A stretch of 64,000 nucleotides of DNA from Arthrobacter sp. V1I9. GTDB taxonomy: Bacteria; Actinomycetota; Actinomycetes; Actinomycetales; Micrococcaceae. Shown piece by piece: positions 8,660 through 17,162 of this stretch; position 1 is the first letter of the stretch; each line of letters begins with the position of its first letter. The position numbers and the translations under genes were made by a program. The DNA lies in the NCBI RefSeq assembly GCF_030817075.1, contig NZ_JAUSYU010000001.1, positions 1,116,001 through 1,180,000 on the forward strand, read 5' to 3'. The notes under the pieces were generated by a model. That model searched no databases, was not told the origin of the DNA, and saw only the letters and a program-made list of their open reading frames with translations.

Positions 8660-9577
8660 GTGGACTTCCCCCTTAGCAGCTCAGTGATCCTTGTGGTTGC
8701 CGTTGTGCTCTGGATTGTATGGGTTGCCCCCTACGTCCTCCGGAACCGCCGGCACCAGTTCCAAGCCGCCGGCGACTTCCTGGCAGACGTCCCCGCCGAT
8801 GAAATACCGGACCCGCGAGCAGGGCTGGTTCTGAAGGTCGCCGCCCAGCAGGAGAAAGCCATGGACACCAGGAAGAGCGCCGGATCCGCTACGGCCACCG
8901 CCCCCGCTGCGCCGACGGGCCAGTTCCGGATCCGATATGGCCGGACGGCTCTTGCCCTGGTGGGACTTGTCTTCCTGCTGACCGCGTTCGTCTCTGCGGT
9001 ACTGCTGGCATTTGGGCTGGGCGCCCCAGCCCTTCCCCTCGCCTGCGCGGCCTTGACAGTGGGGTCGGTGGCCCTTCTTCGCTGGCTGGCTGTCCGGGAC
9101 CGCAAGGCCAAAGTGAACGCTGCTTTCCGCTCGGCGATGAGCGCACCTGCTCCGCAGCCCGCAGCTGCCCCCGTCCCGCCCAAGCCCGAAGCCGCGCCCG
9201 TGCGCGCGGAGAGCCCGCTCTTTGACGCCGAGGCCGACAAGCCGAAGATCAAGCCCTTGACAGCAGTGGAACTGCGCGAGGCGGCACTTGCCGTCGCCGT
9301 CGCCGCCGGTGACACCAGTGCAGTCCAGGCTGCACCGAGCAGCACCTGGGATCCTGTGGAGGTGCCCAAGCCGGTTTATGTCGAGGCGGCCAAGGCGGAG
9401 CGGCCCGCGCCTGAGCCGCTCGAGCTGCCTGAGGCCCCGAAGGCAACCGGCAAGCCGTCCCTCAAGCAGGGCGCCACCGCTGTTCCCGCCACAGCGGCTC
9501 CGGATGCCCAGCAGCTCAGCAAGGCCCAGAGCGCGCTGAGCAATCTCGACGACGTATTGCAGCGCCGCCGGGCATGA
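8660..9577 (+). CDS. sepX: Divisome protein SepX/GlpR
   Basis: 305 residues. The N-terminal membrane segment (SVILVVAVVLWIVWVAPYVL, followed by RNRRHQ) and two further segments near residues 95-145 are followed by a long Ala/Pro-rich cytoplasmic tail, the layout of SepX/GlpR. In Streptomyces SepX stabilises FtsZ-based division; the role here is inferred from family and synteny. Start: GTG 8660 has a TACGGT box (8647-8652) seven bases upstream and is probably leaderless; TTG 8654 is an alternative adding two residues. Confidence 0.8.
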   Translation: MDFPLSSSVILVVAVVLWIVWVAPYVLRNRRHQFQAAGDFLADVPADEIPDPRAGLVLKVAAQQEKAMDTRKSAGSATATAPAAPTGQFRIRYGRTALALVGLVFLLTAFVSAVLLAFGLGAPALPLACAALTVGSVALLRWLAVRDRKAKVNAAFRSAMSAPAPQPAAAPVPPKPEAAPVRAESPLFDAEADKPKIKPLTAVELREAALAVAVAAGDTSAVQAAPSSTWDPVEVPKPVYVEAAKAERPAPEPLELPEAPKATGKPSLKQGATAVPATAAPDAQQLSKAQSALSNLDDVLQRRRA

Positions 9578-9625
9578 GTTTTCGGTCCCGGCCCCAGTTG
9601 CTCGACCCGCCTTTGCGGCGCCGGT

Positions 9626-9660
9626 TTGGCATTGGGTCAGGAAAATTTGTAGCCTAGGTT
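9626..9660 (+). promoter_or_regulatory. Promoter for tRNA-Ala
   Basis: Two overlapping sigma-70-like pairings are possible: TTGGCA (9626-9631) with TAGCCT (9650-9655), spacing 18, or TTGGGT (9632-9637) with TAGGTT (9655-9660), spacing 17. Either starts RNA about 30-40 bases before the tRNA. Confidence 0.5.
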
Positions 9661-9697
9661 CACCGGTGCCGCACCTGAAGGAAAGCGGCTGGTTCCC

Positions 9698-9770
9698 GGG
9701 GTTATAGCTCAGTTGGTAGAGCGCTTCGTTCGCATCGAAGAGGTCAGGGGTTCGAATCCCCTTAGCTCCA
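9698..9770 (+). tRNA. tRNA-Ala (anticodon CGC)
   Basis: 73 bases fold as a standard tRNA. The acceptor stem GGGGTTA pairs with TAGCTCC (two G-T pairs), the D arm is GCTC/GAGC, the anticodon stem CTTCG/CGAAG encloses TTCGCAT, giving anticodon CGC (reads GCG, alanine), and the T arm AGGGG/CCCCT encloses TTCGAAT. CCA is not encoded after the discriminator A. Confidence 0.96.
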
Positions 9771-9780
9771 CAAATTTCTC

Positions 9781-9821
9781 CCGGCCAAGTAGGTGCCGCC
9801 CTCGTGGCCGGCTGCCTTTTT
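9781..9821 (+). terminator. Terminator after tRNA-Ala
   Basis: CCGGCCA (9781-9787) pairs with TGGCCGG (9805-9811), and a T-run ends at 9821. It separates the tRNA from the convergent corA gene. Confidence 0.65.
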
Positions 9822-9822
9822 C

Positions 9823-10818
9823 CTACAGCCAGCCCTTCTTCTTGAAGATGGCGTACATAAGGCCAGCTGTCGCGGCCATCAGGCCGATAGCCATCGGGTA
9901 GCCCAGGTCCCAGTGGAGCTCCGGCATCTGGTCGAAGTTCATGCCGTAGACGCCGGCCACGAAGGATGGCGCGAAGAAAATCGCAGCCCAGGAGGAAATC
10001 TTTTTCACCTGTTCGTTCTGTTCGGCGCTGGCCTCGTTCTGCCGGTTGGCGGTGAGGGTACCGTCCAGTGTCAGTGCGTTCTGCAGCAGGTCGCGGAAGG
10101 AGTCCGCCCTGGAGATCACCCGCTCCACGTGGTCTTCCACATCACGAAGGTTGTGACGGAGGTTGCTTTCGACATCGTACTTTTCAAAACCACGCTCGAG
10201 CTGGTGCAGCATGTCCGGCAGGGGGTGGATGGCCCGCTGGAACTGGATCACCTCGCGGGCGAGTTCGTAGATGCGGCGGGACACGGTGGTATCGCCGCTG
10301 AAGAGCTGGTCTTCGATCTCATCGATGTCGTTTTCAAGCCCGGCCACCACCGGCCCGTAGTCATCCACCACCCGGTCCAGCAGGGCGTAAAGGACGGCCT
10401 CGGGCCCGTGCCGCAAAAGGTCCGGCCTGCTTTCGAGCCGCTGCCGCACCCGTGCCACGCCGGCCGTCTCGGCATGCCGCACAGTAACCACGAAGTTTTT
10501 GCCGGTGAAGATATGGAGTTCGCCGAACTCCACGGTCTCCGTGGCGTCCAGGTACCGGGCAGGCCGAAGGACGGTGAACAGGTTGTCTTCGTAGCGCTCA
10601 AGCTTGGGACGCTGGTGCGCGGAGATGGCGTCTTCCACGGCCAGGGCGTGCAGTCCGAACTCCGTGGCCACCGCCGCCATTTCCTCGGCAGTGGGGCGGT
10701 AGAGGCCGATCCAGGCCATCCCGCCGTGGTGCGCCAGGGTCTCGAACGTCTGTTCCAGGTTTTCGGGCTCGGTGTGGCGCACGCCGTCAACGTAAACGGC
10801 GTTATCAATGATGGTCAT
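9823..10818 (-). CDS. corA: CorA-family magnesium/divalent cation channel
   Basis: 331 residues. Pentameric CorA channels carry Mg2+ (or Co2+/Ni2+) across the membrane. The long cytoplasmic alpha/beta and helical domain is followed by two C-terminal membrane helices. The selectivity-filter motif YGMNF (near residue 289) ends the first, and the basic KKKGWL tail closes the protein. The start MTIIDNAVYVDG is the usual type. It is convergent with the tRNA gene and lies upstream of no obvious partner. Confidence 0.95.
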   Translation of the reverse strand: MTIIDNAVYVDGVRHTEPENLEQTFETLAHHGGMAWIGLYRPTAEEMAAVATEFGLHALAVEDAISAHQRPKLERYEDNLFTVLRPARYLDATETVEFGELHIFTGKNFVVTVRHAETAGVARVRQRLESRPDLLRHGPEAVLYALLDRVVDDYGPVVAGLENDIDEIEDQLFSGDTTVSRRIYELAREVIQFQRAIHPLPDMLHQLERGFEKYDVESNLRHNLRDVEDHVERVISRADSFRDLLQNALTLDGTLTANRQNEASAEQNEQVKKISSWAAIFFAPSFVAGVYGMNFDQMPELHWDLGYPMAIGLMAATAGLMYAIFKKKGWL

Positions 10819-10852
10819 GGCCTGCTGTCCTTCGCCAAGGTGGTGCGCGGCA

Positions 10853-11278
10853 TCAGGACATCGCCCCGATGATGGCGCCCGAAACGGTCATGGCCAGCAG
10901 GTCGTGGCCGGAATCGATCAGGGTGACAGCGGCAGGCCGGCCCGCGAAGCCGTTGTGTATCACGTGGCCGCCGGCGCGGAAGACCAGCCCCACAAGGAGG
11001 GCAAACCAGCCCCCTGCCAGGGCATTGTCCAGCCCGAGCTTGCTGATCAGGACAGCCAGCAGGATCGCCGTCAGGGCCGCCGCCACCACCATGGGGACCC
11101 AGACTCCGGCTCCGCCGCTCATGTTCTTGAGATCGTCCTCGGTCTTGCCGATGGCCGCCATCCACCTGTTCCCCAGGACGGCCGGCATGTACCAGACAAA
11201 GCCGATGGCCATGGAGGCGATGAAGGCAAGCAGCACGGCGAGCCAGTTGATCTGTGTAACGTACGAGAGCCAATCCAT
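10853..11278 (-). CDS. DUF1761-family membrane protein
   Basis: 141 residues with four predicted membrane segments (INWLAVLLAFIASMAIGFVWY, VWVPMVVAAALTAILLAVLI, WFALLVGLVFRAG, LLAMTVSGAIIGAM). The motifs GFVWYMPAVLGNRWM and GHVIHNGFAGRP match DUF1761. No function is established. It ends 34 bases before corA on the same strand and starts 10 bases after the stop of the upstream Lrp-type gene, so the three may be co-transcribed. Confidence 0.88.
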   Translation of the reverse strand: MDWLSYVTQINWLAVLLAFIASMAIGFVWYMPAVLGNRWMAAIGKTEDDLKNMSGGAGVWVPMVVAAALTAILLAVLISKLGLDNALAGGWFALLVGLVFRAGGHVIHNGFAGRPAAVTLIDSGHDLLAMTVSGAIIGAMS

Positions 11279-11288
11279 TCTGAAAATC

Positions 11289-11840
11289 CTAGCTGTCCGT
11301 CCCAGCCCCGGCGGTCGGTGGTGCTTTGGCCAAGGCGTGTTGGCTGGCCCCGGCAGCTTTGGCCAGGCCGCTGATCAGGGGCTCGGTCCTGTAGGGGATG
11401 TGCGTGTGCAGCGCCAGGACCGTTTCGGTGCGGATCACGCCCTTGATCCTCAGGACCTGCCGCAGGGCCGCCTGGAGGTTGTGGGTATCGGTAGCCACCA
11501 CCCGGCACCAGACGTCGCCCCGCCCGGAGATCTCATGCACTTCAAGGACCTGCGGGATCAGCCGTAGCGCACCCACCACCCCGTCCAGCTCACGGTGCGA
11601 AACCTCGATAGTCACGAATGCCACCACGTCAAATCCCACGGCATCGAGGTCCACCTCGCGGCCGCCGGACCGCAGGACCCCGGCCCGGAGCAGGCGCCGC
11701 ACCCGTGACTGCGCCGTGTTCCGGGCAACCCCGAGTGCATCGCTGAGCTCACCGATCTGGATCCTCGGGTCCCGGATGAGCTCCAGGAGGATCTTCAGGT
11801 CGGTGGGGTCCAGATTGTTCAAATGGTCACTCTCCGTCAC
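11289..11840 (-). CDS. Lrp/AsnC-family transcriptional regulator
   Basis: 183 residues. An N-terminal helix-turn-helix (LDPTDLKILLELIRDPRIQI, then ELSDALGVARNTAQSRVRRL) is followed by an Lrp-type ligand-binding (RAM) domain. The last 25 residues are a poorly conserved tail. It is divergent from the MFS transporter starting at 11,991, an arrangement that usually means control of the exporter by an amino acid or related ligand; that link is inferred. Confidence 0.92.
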   Translation of the reverse strand: MTESDHLNNLDPTDLKILLELIRDPRIQIGELSDALGVARNTAQSRVRRLLRAGVLRSGGREVDLDAVGFDVVAFVTIEVSHRELDGVVGALRLIPQVLEVHEISGRGDVWCRVVATDTHNLQAALRQVLRIKGVIRTETVLALHTHIPYRTEPLISGLAKAAGASQHALAKAPPTAGAGTDS

Positions 11841-11990
11841 TGCAGCATTGAGTATTTGATGATCCTGCTCAATTGTGGCACCACATTCCGCTCGAACGGG
11901 CAGAAATGCTGCATCCTAGAGCTATCACATGTCCACCCGCGGCGGGCTCCCACAAGGACCACCTGCCGCGGCAGCAGCAAAGGCGGCACA

Positions 11991-13232
11991 ATGACGGTCT
12001 TCAGCGAACTCCGCATGCGTCCGGCTCCAGCCACCACGACCGGCTGGGATGCGTCCGTGACTGCACGTTTGGTGCTGGCCGGTGCCGTCATTTTTACGCT
12101 CCTGGTGGGCGCCAACCTCGCCACGCCCCTGTACCCGCTCCTGCAGGCGGAACTCGGACTGTCGTCGCTGGACGTCACTGCGGCGTTTACCAGCTACGTG
12201 CTGGCTCTAGTGGCCACGCTGATGGTGGCAGGGCACTGGTCAGACCACATCGGGCGCAGGGCTGCCCTGATCCTGGCCGTTGTTGCCGGTTTGGCGGGCG
12301 GCTGGCTCTTTGCCGAGGCGCAGAACCTTGCCGGGCTGTGCGCGGGCCGGGCGCTGCAGGGAATTGCCGTTGCCCTTGCCACCGGCGCCAGTGCCGCCGC
12401 CCTGCGGGAACTGCTGCCCTCACGCCCGGAGTGGGCCTCGCGCTTCACGCTGCTGGCTTCTGCCGGGGGAGTGGCCTCAGGTCCGGTCATCGGCGGGTTC
12501 CTGTCCCTGCTTCCCGGGGCCACATCGGCGCCGTACTACATTCATGCTGCAGTCCTCGCAGCGCTGCTGGTCCCGCTGTACCTCCTGCGTGCCCGCCCTG
12601 CCATCCGGCCGCCGGCAGGCCCCAGGCCGCTGCACCTGCTGGCACCGCGCCGGCCTTCCGTGACGCGGGAGGCGAGGGGCGCGTTCTGGCTAGCCTCCGG
12701 CGTCGGCTTCCTCAGCTTCGCGGTCTTTGGTTTCTGCCTCTCGCTGGCTCCCGGCTACTTCGCCCAGATCCTGGGTGTGGAGAGCCGGCCGGTGATCGGT
12801 GTGCTGGCTGGCCTCACCCTTGGGGCGTCTGCGCTGACCCAGCTGGTGACCCTGCGCGGCCGTTACGTTGTCCCGGGCGGGCTGGCGGTCCTCGGCGCTT
12901 CGGTTCTCCTGCTCGGCGGTGCAGGGGCATGGAACAGTCCTGTGTTGCTGGTGGCAGCCAGTCTTGCCGCCGGCGTGGGACAGGGCCTCGCTTTCCGCAC
13001 TGTGTTCAATGACGTGGCCGCCCGGGTGGAGCCCGCCCGCCAGGCGCAAACCATCAGCGCAATGTACGTCATCACCTACCTCGGCAGCGCGGTCCCGGTC
13101 CTGGGGCTCGGCTGGGCCGCGGGCGTGTTCGGCCTGGTGGCTTCCGTGGCCGGATTCGTGCTGCTCTGTGGCTCGGCCGCGCTTGTTATGGCTGCGGTCA
13201 CGCTCCGCCGCGCAGTGCGCACCCGGGCTTAA
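11991..13232 (+). CDS. MFS transporter
   Basis: 413 residues with about twelve hydrophobic segments. GHWSDHIGRRAAL between helices 2 and 3 is the MFS signature loop. Substrate unknown; a small-molecule exporter is likely. The start ATG 11991 follows AAAGG at a suitable distance; in-frame codons further upstream overlap the regulator promoter. It is divergent from one Lrp-type gene and convergent with another, whose stop is 15 bases away. Confidence 0.9.
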   Translation: MTVFSELRMRPAPATTTGWDASVTARLVLAGAVIFTLLVGANLATPLYPLLQAELGLSSLDVTAAFTSYVLALVATLMVAGHWSDHIGRRAALILAVVAGLAGGWLFAEAQNLAGLCAGRALQGIAVALATGASAAALRELLPSRPEWASRFTLLASAGGVASGPVIGGFLSLLPGATSAPYYIHAAVLAALLVPLYLLRARPAIRPPAGPRPLHLLAPRRPSVTREARGAFWLASGVGFLSFAVFGFCLSLAPGYFAQILGVESRPVIGVLAGLTLGASALTQLVTLRGRYVVPGGLAVLGASVLLLGGAGAWNSPVLLVAASLAAGVGQGLAFRTVFNDVAARVEPARQAQTISAMYVITYLGSAVPVLGLGWAAGVFGLVASVAGFVLLCGSAALVMAAVTLRRAVRTRA

Positions 13233-13246
13233 GCCAGCAGTTGCGG

Positions 13247-13750
13247 CTACTCCGGGAGCGGCCCGTGGTTGCCCTGGATGTGTTCGAACACCAGCGTGGT
13301 TTCCGTATGGCCCACCACCGGATCGGTAGCCAGGTTGTCCAGCACCCAGTCCCGCAAATCCTCGGTAGTGGCAACGGCGATGTGCAGCAGGTAATCCACG
13401 GAGCCCGAGGTATGGAAAGTGGACAGCACTGCCGGCAGGTGCGGGACGCGTGCGGTAAAGCGGTCGATCTGGTCCCGGTCGTGCGCGCGCAGCCGGACTG
13501 CGACCAAGGCCTGCACGGACCTGCCGATGGATGACAGGTTGAGCTTCGCCTCGAAACCCTGCACGATGCCCCGCTCCGTCAGGGCACGGGTCCGCATCAG
13601 CGCTGTGGAGGGAGCGATGCCCACCAGTTCGGCAAGCTGCTTGTTGGAGATCCTTGCATCCTCCACCAGCGCGGCAAGAAGGCGTTCGTCGATGGCATCA
13701 AGGGGCTCCAGATGCACTCCCGGCCTGACGTTCCTGGCATTCGTGCTCAC
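13247..13750 (-). CDS. Lrp/AsnC-family transcriptional regulator
   Basis: 167 residues. HTH near the N-terminus (LDAIDERLLAALVEDARIS, ISNKQLAELVGIAPSTALMR) and a C-terminal RAM domain. I chose GTG 13750 because GGAGGA lies eight bases upstream; the ATG at 13780 would place that site inside the gene. The sequence is clearly distinct from the other Lrp-type regulator 1.4 kb away. Upstream on the same strand is the MFS gene 13,802-15,070, separated by 51 bases, so the two could form an operon. Confidence 0.92.
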   Translation of the reverse strand: MSTNARNVRPGVHLEPLDAIDERLLAALVEDARISNKQLAELVGIAPSTALMRTRALTERGIVQGFEAKLNLSSIGRSVQALVAVRLRAHDRDQIDRFTARVPHLPAVLSTFHTSGSVDYLLHIAVATTEDLRDWVLDNLATDPVVGHTETTLVFEHIQGNHGPLPE

Positions 13751-13801
13751 GGCGGCTCCTCCAAAAGTTCCTGCGTTCATCCTAGACGCAGGCGGTCCCG
13801 T

Positions 13802-15070
13802 TCAGGCCGCGCCGCCGGCTTCCCTGGGAGGGGCGGCAGGAGAAACAGCAGGATGGACGACGGCGACAGTCACCGCGGTGAGGCAGGCGAGGACCATGAC
13901 GGCGGCGGCCAGGGCATTCCAGCCATAAGCCTGGAAAAGCAGGCCCCCGGCCCAGCCGATCAAACTTGACCCCAGATAGTAGGCAAGGTTGTACAGCGAG
14001 GCCGCCTGCGCCCGTCCGGTGCTGGCGATGGCACCGGTCCAGCCCGCGCCGATGCTGTGCGCCGCAAAGAAGCCGCCGGTGAAAACCACGAGCCCTGCGA
14101 GGATCAGCACCAGCGAGGGCGCCAGGGTAAGGGCGAGGCCCGCCGTCGACAGGGCAAGACCGGTGAGCAGCACGTTGCGGCGTCCAAAGCGCATGGTGAG
14201 CCCCGCAGCCCAGCGGGAGGTGAAAGTCCCGGACAGGTAGGCCAGGAAAATGAGGCTGATGACCGTGGTTGGCAGGCTGAAGGGCGCTCCCGAGAGCCGG
14301 AACCCCAGGTAGTTGTAGACAGCCACGAAGCCGCCCATCATCAGGAAAGCCTGGATGTAGAGGGCCAGCAGCCGGATGTTGCGCAAGTGGCCGCCCAGGG
14401 TGCGCGCAGCTCCGCGAAGGCCGGAGGCCTTTACGGCGGTAAATCCCCGGGCCCGCGGCACCAGCAGCAGGAAAGCGACCGCGGCGAGGGTGGCCAGAAT
14501 GGACACGGCCAGGGCGGCGGCACGCCAGCCCCACAGCTCCCCGGCGGGCCCGGCCACCAGCCGGCCGGCCAGGCCGCCCAGCGTGGTGCCTGCTACGTAG
14601 CTTCCGGCTGCCACCGCTGCGTGGGCCTTGGTGACCTCCTCGTTGAGGTACGCGATCGCGATGGCCGGGATCCCGCCGAGGGCCATCCCTTCGAGGAGCC
14701 GCAGGCTGAGGAGCATGGCGAAGCTGGTGGACAGGGGAACCAGCAGGCCCAGTACGGTGGCCACCGAGATTCCCCACGTCATGGCCTTGACCCTGCCAAT
14801 CCGGTCCGCGAGGAAGGACCAGGGGATCACTGTGACCGCCAGCCCCACGGTGGCCAGGGAGATGGTGAGCGCCGCCTCTGCGGCCGTAATCTGCAGGTCT
14901 GTGGCAAGGATCGGAAGGACGGCCTGGGTGGAATACAACTGGGCAAAGGTGGCCACCCCGGCAAAGGCCAGGCCGGCGATGATCCGGCCATACGCCGTCG
15001 AGCCTTTCGCGTGCCCCTCCCAGCCCGCCGGGGAGGTGGGGTGGCCTGGATGCGGAAGGCTGTGGGGCAT
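13802..15070 (-). CDS. MFS transporter, YnfM-like
   Basis: 422 residues with twelve probable membrane helices. The segments QLYSTQAVLPILATDLQI and SFLADRIGRVKAMTWG resemble the YnfM group of drug or metabolite exporters. The start ATG 15070 has TACGCT six bases upstream and is probably leaderless; a TTG at 15106 would add 12 residues. It is divergent from a LysR gene whose ribosome site lies about 100 bases away, so LysR control is likely. Confidence 0.9.
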   Translation of the reverse strand: MPHSLPHPGHPTSPAGWEGHAKGSTAYGRIIAGLAFAGVATFAQLYSTQAVLPILATDLQITAAEAALTISLATVGLAVTVIPWSFLADRIGRVKAMTWGISVATVLGLLVPLSTSFAMLLSLRLLEGMALGGIPAIAIAYLNEEVTKAHAAVAAGSYVAGTTLGGLAGRLVAGPAGELWGWRAAALAVSILATLAAVAFLLLVPRARGFTAVKASGLRGAARTLGGHLRNIRLLALYIQAFLMMGGFVAVYNYLGFRLSGAPFSLPTTVISLIFLAYLSGTFTSRWAAGLTMRFGRRNVLLTGLALSTAGLALTLAPSLVLILAGLVVFTGGFFAAHSIGAGWTGAIASTGRAQAASLYNLAYYLGSSLIGWAGGLLFQAYGWNALAAAVMVLACLTAVTVAVVHPAVSPAAPPREAGGAA

Positions 15071-15174
15071 CTGGCAAGCGTAGTGCCGCCACAGGAACGC
15101 CTCCAATGCATCTTTTGTGCCAGACTCATATCAAATTGGGAACGATCGCCCGCCACCGGCGGACCAGGAGGAGC

Positions 15175-16185
15175 ATGGAGCCCGACCACAAACAGCTGGT
15201 GCAGCTTCTTCCACTCCTGCCGCTGCTGGCCGAACTGGGCCGGACCGAGCATGTCACCGAAACCGCCGAACTCCTCGGAGTACCCCAGTCCACGGTGAGC
15301 AGGGCACTGGCACGGGCCAGCGTCGTCGTCGGCACCGAACTCCTGGTGAGGGACGGCAGGGGAGTGCGCCTCACCCCCGCTGCCCGGTCCCTGTTGCCGT
15401 ATATCGAAAGGGCACTGACCGAGTTCCAGGCCGGGCTGGACGTGGTCCGCAACGAGTCCGATGTGGTCCGCGGCAGGATCTCCGTCTCGTTCCAGCACAC
15501 CTTTGGCGAGTCCACGCTCCCGCTCCTCATCAGCGCCTTCCGCAGCCATCACCCGGGCGCAGTTTTTACGCTGAGCCAGGGAGCTCGGGACTCCTGCCTG
15601 GCCGAGCTGGTGGCCGGAGATGCCGACCTTGCCCTGACTGCACCCGTTGCCGCGGCAGGCCGCAACCTGCTCTCCGCCGCGCTCTACCGGGAACCCTTGC
15701 GCCTGGTGGTCCACCACACCCACCCGCTCGCGGGCAGTCCAATGGCCTCGGTCGCTGATATCCGCTCCGACCCGTTTGTGGCGCTCGGTCCCGGTTACGG
15801 CCTGCGCTCGCTGACCGATGCCTTGTTCCGTGAGGCCGGGTACCGTCCCCGCATCGCCTTCGAAAGCCAGGATTCGCACACTGCCCGGGGCCTTGTCTCG
15901 GCCGGGCTCGGGGTGAGCATCCTGCCGCCGGGTGACGACGCTCCCGGCCGGAACGTCAGCACGGAAACGGGCAACCTCGGCTGGGTGGAAGTGCCCCTTG
16001 ACTCGGCCCTGGCCTTCCGTGATGTTGGCCTGAGCTGGCGGCAGCGCAGGGCCGAGATTGAACCGGCAGCTGTCCGGTTGTTTCGGGAAATGGTCCTCGC
16101 GGAGGGGCCGGATCTCCTGGCGGGGCTGGTGCAGCGGCGGTCCCGGCTGGCTGGCGCCGGCTGGCCCGGCACGGACGTCCGGTAA
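15175..16185 (+). CDS. LysR-family transcriptional regulator
   Basis: 336 residues. The N-terminal winged helix (LLPLLAELGRTEHVTETAEL, then LGVPQSTVSRALARASVVV) is followed by the periplasmic-binding-like effector domain (SFQHTFGESTLPLLISAF onward). AGGAGGAGC directly precedes ATG 15175, settling the start. Divergent from the MFS gene at 13,802-15,070, which it probably regulates; the effector is unknown. The intergenic stretch 15071-15174 should hold the operator, but I see no clean T-N11-A palindrome. Confidence 0.93.
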   Translation: MEPDHKQLVQLLPLLPLLAELGRTEHVTETAELLGVPQSTVSRALARASVVVGTELLVRDGRGVRLTPAARSLLPYIERALTEFQAGLDVVRNESDVVRGRISVSFQHTFGESTLPLLISAFRSHHPGAVFTLSQGARDSCLAELVAGDADLALTAPVAAAGRNLLSAALYREPLRLVVHHTHPLAGSPMASVADIRSDPFVALGPGYGLRSLTDALFREAGYRPRIAFESQDSHTARGLVSAGLGVSILPPGDDAPGRNVSTETGNLGWVEVPLDSALAFRDVGLSWRQRRAEIEPAAVRLFREMVLAEGPDLLAGLVQRRSRLAGAGWPGTDVR

Positions 16186-16209
16186 CCCTGTGGCCAGTAC
16201 TCTTGTGAC

Positions 16210-17158
16210 GTGACGAACACCGAAAACCCCTCCGCCCGGCCCGCTCATCCGCTGACGCCGCCCCCCGACCTGCCACGCGGCGTGATCATCGGCCTGGATA
16301 TCGGCGGGACCAAGACCCGCGGAGTCCGCTTCGAAAACGGGACCCCGGTAGCGGATGAGTCCGCAGGCAGTTCGAACGTGCAGAACGTCACCCGCGATGA
16401 GGCAGCCCGCAACCTGGCCAGCCTTTTCGCCCGGATTGGCGGGGGCGATGTGTCCCACGTGTACGCAGGGTCGGGCGGCATCGATACGGATGAGGACGCG
16501 GCGGCCCTTGCTGCGCTGATCGAACCGCACGTTCCCGGCGCCCGGATCACCGTGGTCCATGATTCGCGGCTGCTGCTCGCTGCCGGCAATGCCAGCACAG
16601 GCGTGGCGGTGATCGCCGGCACGGGATCAGCGGCGTGGGGCAGGAATGCCGACGGCGGCGAGGCCAGGGCGGGCGGTTGGGGCTACCTTCTCGGGGATGA
16701 AGGCAGCGGTTATTGGCTGGGCCGCGAAGCAGTGCGCCACAGCCTGCGGCGGATGAACCAGGGCCTTCCGGTGGATCAGCTGACTGCCGCCCTGCTGCAG
16801 TCCTGCGGTGTGGACCACCCCAACAAACTGATTGCGCTGTTCCACTCCCCGGATACCGGCCGCCGCTTCTGGGCGCAGCAGGCCCGGCACGTGGTGGAAG
16901 CCGCAGCGGCAGGGCATCTGGCAAGCCAGGAACTCCTGGAGCATGCAGGCCGGGACCTAGCCGCGCTGGCGCTGCAGGTACTGCAGCAGCTGGGCATCCC
17001 CGGGTCCCGTCATCCTGGGCAGCGGCTTGGGCATGAACGTCGTGCCCCTTCAGGAGGCATTCCGGCGGCACCTGGCGAAAGCCGGCGTGACGGATGTCCG
17101 AATCCTGGATCGGGACCCGGTGTTCGGCGTGCTGCAGCTGCTGGCAGAACAGGCCTAA
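16210..17158 (+). pseudogene. BadF/N-acetylglucosamine-kinase-type sugar kinase, one-base frameshift
   Basis: ASKHA-fold kinase of the BadF/BcrA and GlcNAc kinase group, phosphorylating an amino sugar or similar substrate with ATP. GLDIGGTKTRGVRFENG near residue 28 is the phosphate-1 motif; VAVIAGTGSAAWGR and GGWGYLLGDEGSGYWLGR are diagnostic. The frame is good to about 17000, then breaks at CCCCGGGTCCCGTC (17000ff). Dropping one G from 17002-17004 restores PVILGSGLGMNVVPLQEAFR and an end at TAA 17156-17158, five bases before the convergent pirin stop. As read, the frame runs on to 17271 through pirin. The GTG start has TACTCT six bases upstream (leaderless). A sequencing error is the simplest explanation. 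Confidence 0.85.
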
Positions 17159-17162
17159 GCCG

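Noticed and set aside
14057..15298. A 413-codon plus-strand open frame across the MFS gene
   Set aside because: Overlaps the well-supported minus-strand MFS transporter; residues are low-complexity Arg/Gly/His.
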